Below are positions 48,051 to 51,839 of a DNA stretch of 51,839 nucleotides, piece after piece. A model generated the notes under the pieces. That model had not been told where the DNA came from. It ran no database searches and worked only from the letters and a program-made list of their open reading frames with translations. The DNA comes from Halobacteriales archaeon SW_5_70_135 (lineage in GTDB: Archaea; Halobacteriota; Halobacteria; Halobacteriales; SW-7-71-33), in contig PXSK01000001.1 of assembly GCA_003022865.1 (NCBI GenBank), positions 1-51,839 on the forward strand. Direction: 5' to 3'. Position numbers and translations under genes: made by a program. Position 1 is the first letter of the stretch; each line of letters starts with the position of its first letter.

Positions 48051-49994
48051 ATGAGCCAGCTCGACACGGGAGGGCCTGTGACGGTGTATGCGGAGAATAT
48101 CGGAGGACTCTCGGAGTCTGAGGTGACACTGCAGCCGGGTGTCACAGTTCTCCGAGGCAAGAACGCGACCGGACGGACGTCGTTGCTCAAGGGTCTGACT
48201 GGAGTCCTCGGTGGCTCGACACCCGCTCTCAGAGGCAACACGGAGAAGGGCCGTATCCAGCTGGAGTGGGGAGACGACATCTATAATCAACGTCTGGAAC
48301 GTAAGAACGGAACTGTACGGACGTCCGGACAGACCGTCACCGAACGGAGTGATCTCGTGAATCTCTTCGTCTCTTTGACCGAGAATAACCCCGCACGCAG
48401 GGCAGTCGTTCAGGACGAGGACCTGCGGGACATCATCATGCGACCCGTCGACACCGACGCGATTCGACGCCGAATTGAGGAGTTACAGGGTGAGCGAAAC
48501 CGAATTGGCCAGCGACTCCGGTCCATCGAGCAGGAGTTGGATCGCCGCACGAACGTCACGTCTCGTAGAGCGTCCCTGAAAAACGAACTCGACGAACTCG
48601 ACGATCAGATCACCGAACTACGCGAACAGCTGGCCGGGTACGACGCCGACCCAGAGAAAGCTGAACAGGTAGAAGAGGCCCTGAACTCACTGGAGGAGCG
48701 GAAGCAGAGACTCGACTCGATCAGCAATCGGATTCGGACCAACGAGGACACCCTCGAAGTACTCCGTGACGAACGGACGGAACTCCAGACGGAACAGAGC
48801 TCCATCGAGACTTCGGAGGAAGAGCTCACACGGATCGAGACGAAACTTTCCGAACTCACTTCCCGGGAGCGTTCCCTTGCAACAACTATCAACGACCTCT
48901 CCGCGATCGTAGACTTCAATGAGGAGTTGGTTTCGGACACCAGTCCGGAGTTCCTTCTCTCGGACGATGTCGACTCCGCTGTGGCGAAACTGAACCCGGC
49001 GTCCGAGTCCGTCCGGTGCTGGACGTGTGGCAGTCAAGTCGACCGGAGTCGGGTTTCGGAACGATTGGATGAACTTCGAAGCGTAATCGAGGAAAAGAGG
49101 GCGGAACGTACTGACGTCCAGTCACAGATCGAAGACCTCCGTGGGAACCGAGAGGAACTACAGAACGAAATCGAACGCCAGGACGAACTCAGTCGTCGTC
49201 TCGACGAGATTTCGACTGAAATCGCTCAGCGGGAGCAGAAGCTCGAGTCACTACGAGGCCGGCGGAACGAAACCCGCCGGCAGCTCTCCAGTCTCAAGGA
49301 ACTCGTCTCGGAACGAGAAACGTTACAAGGAAGCGAACTGGTAGACCAGTATCAACGGCTCAGTGAGCTCGAGTACGAGCGTGGACAGCTAGAGGAGGAA
49401 CTATCGTCAGTCCGGGAAGAAATCGCGGAGCTGGATCGCCTCGCGGACGAGCAGGAGCAGCTCCGGGCTCAGCAAGACGAGATCCGGGAGGAGCTAAAGG
49501 GCCAACGAACTCAGATTCGAGACCTCGAAGAAAGTGCGATCGAGGCGTTCAACGAACATATGGACGAGATCCTCGAGATACTCGACTACAGAAACGTCGC
49601 CCGTATCTGGATCGAACGAAAAGCGGGGACGGAGTTCGACTCGAGCCGCGGTGGCTACCGTGGGGGATCCGCGACCAGGTTCGAGCTACACATCGTGCGC
49701 GAATCCGACCAGGGGACCGCCTATGAGGACACTATCGCTAATCTTAGCGAAAGTGAACGTGAGGTCGTCGGACTGATCGTTGCGTTGGCGGGCTACTTAG
49801 TGCACAACGTCTACGAGGTAGTTCCGATGATGCTCCTGGATTCGTTGGAAGCCGTCGATGCAGACCGAATTGCCGACTTGGTCGATTACTTCGGTGAGTA
49901 TACGTCATATCTTGTCGTCGCCTTGCTCCCCGAAGACGCTAACGTCCTCGGTGACGGCTGTGCACACGTCCCTGCGGAGGATCTGAGGTCATAG
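48051..49994 (+). CDS. Archaea-specific SMC-related protein (ASRP)
   Basis: 647 residues. The N-terminal ATPase half has the divergent nucleotide loop LRGKNATGRTSLLKGL, where Arg stands in place of the usual Walker Lys, a feature I associate with this family. A long coiled coil (about 135-520) is broken by a zinc-hook CxxC (VRCWTCGSQV, about 321-330). The C-terminal half carries the signature NLSESEREVVGLIVALAGYL and Walker B with D-loop VVPMMLLDSLEAVD. Such Rad50/SMC-like proteins are coupled to rdfA genes and implicated in cell shape or chromosome organisation. AT-richer codon use than the core genes fits an acquired region. Confidence 0.87.
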   Translation: MSQLDTGGPVTVYAENIGGLSESEVTLQPGVTVLRGKNATGRTSLLKGLTGVLGGSTPALRGNTEKGRIQLEWGDDIYNQRLERKNGTVRTSGQTVTERSDLVNLFVSLTENNPARRAVVQDEDLRDIIMRPVDTDAIRRRIEELQGERNRIGQRLRSIEQELDRRTNVTSRRASLKNELDELDDQITELREQLAGYDADPEKAEQVEEALNSLEERKQRLDSISNRIRTNEDTLEVLRDERTELQTEQSSIETSEEELTRIETKLSELTSRERSLATTINDLSAIVDFNEELVSDTSPEFLLSDDVDSAVAKLNPASESVRCWTCGSQVDRSRVSERLDELRSVIEEKRAERTDVQSQIEDLRGNREELQNEIERQDELSRRLDEISTEIAQREQKLESLRGRRNETRRQLSSLKELVSERETLQGSELVDQYQRLSELEYERGQLEEELSSVREEIAELDRLADEQEQLRAQQDEIREELKGQRTQIRDLEESAIEAFNEHMDEILEILDYRNVARIWIERKAGTEFDSSRGGYRGGSATRFELHIVRESDQGTAYEDTIANLSESEREVVGLIVALAGYLVHNVYEVVPMMLLDSLEAVDADRIADLVDYFGEYTSYLVVALLPEDANVLGDGCAHVPAEDLRS

Positions 49995-50047
49995 CCCGTC
50001 TGTCCTCGCCGGAAAATTACAACCAGTTTTCTGTAAAACGACTCGGT

Positions 50048-50752
50048 TCACCCTGAATTCCTCTGCGCTGATTCCTTTCGGTCGGGATTGAACGGTGTAA
50101 CTACTTCTTCGGTAACTCCGTCTTTCGAAAAGACCGTAACGAGATCGTCGCTCTCGATCTCCGTGTGGCCGCGAGGGATGATGACTTCACCGTCGCGCTC
50201 GACCGCGACTACGATCATACTCGGAGGGAGGTATCCCGCGACGTCCGCTTCCTCGAGCGTTTCGCCGACGATCGAAGCTCCTTCCGAGACTGATATCTCG
50301 AACACTTCGGCGTCGCTGTCCGTGTCGCCGACGTGCATGAAGTCCTGAACCCCCGGGTTGTAGGTGCCGCGGAAGAGATATTCCGCGATCAGTCGCTGGG
50401 GGTTCTCTATGATCGTCGCTCCCAGTTCCCGAAACATCGAGATGTTCGCTTTATCATGAACGACACTGACTAGCGTTTCACACCCTAAGTCCCGAGCCAG
50501 CATCAGGACCATGAGATTCGTCGCGTCCTCCTCAGTGGTCGCGATGACCGCGTCGGCATCACTCACCCCTGCTTCGTGGAGCGTATCTCGTTCGGTGGCG
50601 TCGTCGTGGATCACGTGGCAGTCATCGGACGTGTCGAGATCGTGCGCTCGTTCGTGGTCACGCTCGACGACAGTCACCTCGATATCGGCGTCGGCCGCCA
50701 ACTCCAGCACGCTCGAACCTATGCGGCCGGCACCGATGATCACAGCAGTCAT
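50048..50752 (-). CDS. TrkA/KTN-domain (RCK) potassium regulator next to kdp
   Basis: 234 residues from the ATG at 50750-50752. The RCK-N domain covers about 1-120 (TAVIIGAGRIGSSVLELAAD, VTVVERDHERAHDLD, CHVIHDDATERDTLHEAGVS, NLMVLMLARDLGCETLV). A TrkA-C domain covers about 140-225 (AEVFEISVSEGASIVGETLE, MIVVAVERDGEVIIPRGHTE, DDLVTVFSKDGV). It is divergent from kdpFA, so it is probably a nucleotide-sensing partner of the potassium system, as in other haloarchaeal kdp neighbourhoods. TTTATA on the minus strand lies about 30 bases before the ATG. Confidence 0.87.
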   Translation of the reverse strand: MTAVIIGAGRIGSSVLELAADADIEVTVVERDHERAHDLDTSDDCHVIHDDATERDTLHEAGVSDADAVIATTEEDATNLMVLMLARDLGCETLVSVVHDKANISMFRELGATIIENPQRLIAEYLFRGTYNPGVQDFMHVGDTDSDAEVFEISVSEGASIVGETLEEADVAGYLPPSMIVVAVERDGEVIIPRGHTEIESDDLVTVFSKDGVTEEVVTPFNPDRKESAQRNSG

Positions 50753-50974
50753 ACTATCCTCGGTTTGCTGGGAACCAGTATAAAACATCGGAAACCCAAG
50801 GGCGCGAGGTGTGCGGGGAAGCGGGGGTCCCCGACGACACTTCGATCCCGGCTGCAGGTCGCGTATCTCTACTGCAGAGCGGGCAAGGACCTCCGAGATT
50901 TACAGAGAATTGGTTGTAAGAACTCTCCATTGAACCGTCAAGGATAAGTAGTCCTCGGAGTGGAGTGAGATTGC
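50753..50974. promoter_or_regulatory. Divergent control region between the TrkA-type gene and kdpF
   Basis: 222 bp. On the left, AGTATAAAAC (50778-50787) reads on the minus strand as the TATA box of the TrkA-type gene. On the right, AGGATAAGTA (50941-50950) is at TATA distance from kdpF. CTCCGAG and CTCGGAG (about 50891 and 50954) form a widely spaced inverted pair flanking the kdp promoter. Potassium-dependent control is likely but not shown. Confidence 0.45.
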
Positions 50975-51064
50975 ATGCTCATCGGCGAAGCGGTACTGGC
51001 AGTAGTGACCGTAGCGGTCGTGGCGTACCTGACGTACGTCATGGTGTACCCAACGAGGTTCTGA
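50975..51064 (+). CDS. kdpF: KdpF, small subunit of the potassium-transporting ATPase
   Basis: 29 residues. A single membrane helix ([20 protein letters not shown]) followed by VMVYPTRF, matching the KdpF pattern of a short hydrophobic peptide ending in a P-E/T-R-F-like motif. It sits two bases before kdpA, exactly where kdpF is expected. It stabilises the KdpABC complex in the membrane. Confidence 0.88.
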   Translation: MLIGEAVLAVVTVAVVAYLTYVMVYPTRF

Positions 51065-51066
51065 CA

Positions 51067-51839
51067 ATGGCGAGCCCACCACCGGTCGTCGAATATGCGG
51101 TGTTCTTCACCCTGGCCGCTGTCCTGATCGTCCTGGTCGGCGAGTACCTCGCGTGGGTGTACCGTGACCAGGCGAACAGCGACCACGAACTACCCCGGCT
51201 CGACAGCGTGTTTACGCCGATCGAGAACGGCATCTACCGACTGTCGGGTATCAGGCCGAGACGAGAGATGACCTGGAAGGGACAGGTGAAGGCGGTTCTC
51301 GTGTTCAACGCGTTCGTCTGGGTACTGCTGTACGTCGTTCTGTACTTCCAGAACGTCCTTCCGATGAACTTCGTCGGCGTGGCCGGACAGAGCTGGGATC
51401 TCGCCTTTCACACCGCGAGTTCGTTCACGTCGAACACGAACCAGCAACACTACAGCGGTGAGAACCTCTCCGTGTTCACCCACACGTTCGCGATCGGGAT
51501 CGCGATGTTCCTGACGCCCGCGACCGGACTCGCGCTCATGCCCGCGTTCGCACGGGCGTTCAATAACAACGAGGACTCGCGACTCGGGAACTTCTACGAG
51601 AACGTCGTGCGGGGAGTCGTCCGCTTCCTGCTTCCGTTCTCGTTCGTCATCGCGCTCGTCCTGATGGCGGAAGGCTCGGTCCAGACCATCGCCGGCGGGA
51701 AGCTCACCGCCGAGACGTTCACTATGGGCGTCCAAAACATCCGTATCGGACCCCACGCGGGCATCGAGGCGATCAAGATGTGGGGAACCAACGGCGGCGG
51801 GATCAACGGAGCGAACGCCTCGACGGCGTTCGAGAACCC
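51067..51839 (+). CDS. kdpA: KdpA, potassium-binding subunit of the Kdp ATPase (3' partial)
   Basis: At least 257 residues, open at the window end. KdpA forms the K+-selective pore of the high-affinity KdpFABC P-type ATPase. Visible are the N-terminal helix ([20 protein letters not shown]), [20 protein letters not shown], the first selectivity-filter region [55 protein letters not shown] and the second filter [13 protein letters not shown]. The start follows kdpF after two bases; kdpB and kdpC should follow outside the window. High-affinity K+ uptake suits a salt-in osmotic strategy under K+ limitation. Confidence 0.95.
   Translation, partial: MASPPPVVEYAVFFTLAAVLIVLVGEYLAWVYRDQANSDHELPRLDSVFTPIENGIYRLSGIRPRREMTWKGQVKAVLVFNAFVWVLLYVVLYFQNVLPMNFVGVAGQSWDLAFHTASSFTSNTNQQHYSGENLSVFTHTFAIGIAMFLTPATGLALMPAFARAFNNNEDSRLGNFYENVVRGVVRFLLPFSFVIALVLMAEGSVQTIAGGKLTAETFTMGVQNIRIGPHAGIEAIKMWGTNGGGINGANASTAFEN

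Overview
The window is haloarchaeal (class Halobacteria). The DNA is very GC-rich, the predicted proteins are acidic, and the information genes are archaeal: Pelota, transcription factor B, ribosomal protein S17e, archaeal RNase J and an RqcH/NEMF protein. Many genes have an AT-rich TATA-like box about 25 bases before the start codon, as expected for leaderless haloarchaeal transcripts.

Layout. 1-37 kb is mostly compact core chromosome. It carries ribosome rescue (5'-truncated rqcH, pelA); an RND/MMPL exporter overlapping a TrmB-type regulator gene; RNase J with a prenyl synthase; two ABC systems; a tiny zinc-ribbon protein; a MATE exporter; a photolyase; an acyl-CoA dehydrogenase; and a DUF2237 protein. 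Next come the three preQ0/archaeosine genes queD, queE and queC, each of which needs one single-base frame correction to be read through. After them lie pyrD and pyrC with a DUF192 lipoprotein between them, S17e, a GDT1/TMEM165-type transporter behind a palindromic operator-like site, TFB, a formyltransferase, a THUMP methyltransferase, NAD+ synthetase, YlbF, UspA and a UlaG-like hydrolase.

37-50 kb looks like an accessory island. Base composition is more mixed, gene density is lower and broken genes are common. It starts with a 608-residue protein made of fifteen-residue beta-roll repeats and a C-terminal S74-type chaperone domain. Then come an IS200/IS605-type right end without its transposase, a DDE-transposase tail, a tyrosine recombinase that has lost its catalytic C-terminus, a decayed cluster (phosphotriesterase-like, SDR, aldo/keto reductase), a DUF7537-like protein without a signal peptide, a TrkA-type protein, a second integrase fragment, and a rod-determining-factor-like gene (rdfA). 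rdfA is separated from an archaea-specific SMC-related gene by a MITE-like element that contains a small membrane-protein gene.

From 50 kb a second TrkA-type protein is divergent from kdpF-kdpA, the start of a high-affinity potassium ATPase operon that runs off the window.

Most notable: the concerted disruption of queD/queE/queC, the beta-roll/S74 protein with its 45-bp minisatellite, and the rdfA-SMC pair split by a mobile element. No tRNA, rRNA or CRISPR array was seen.
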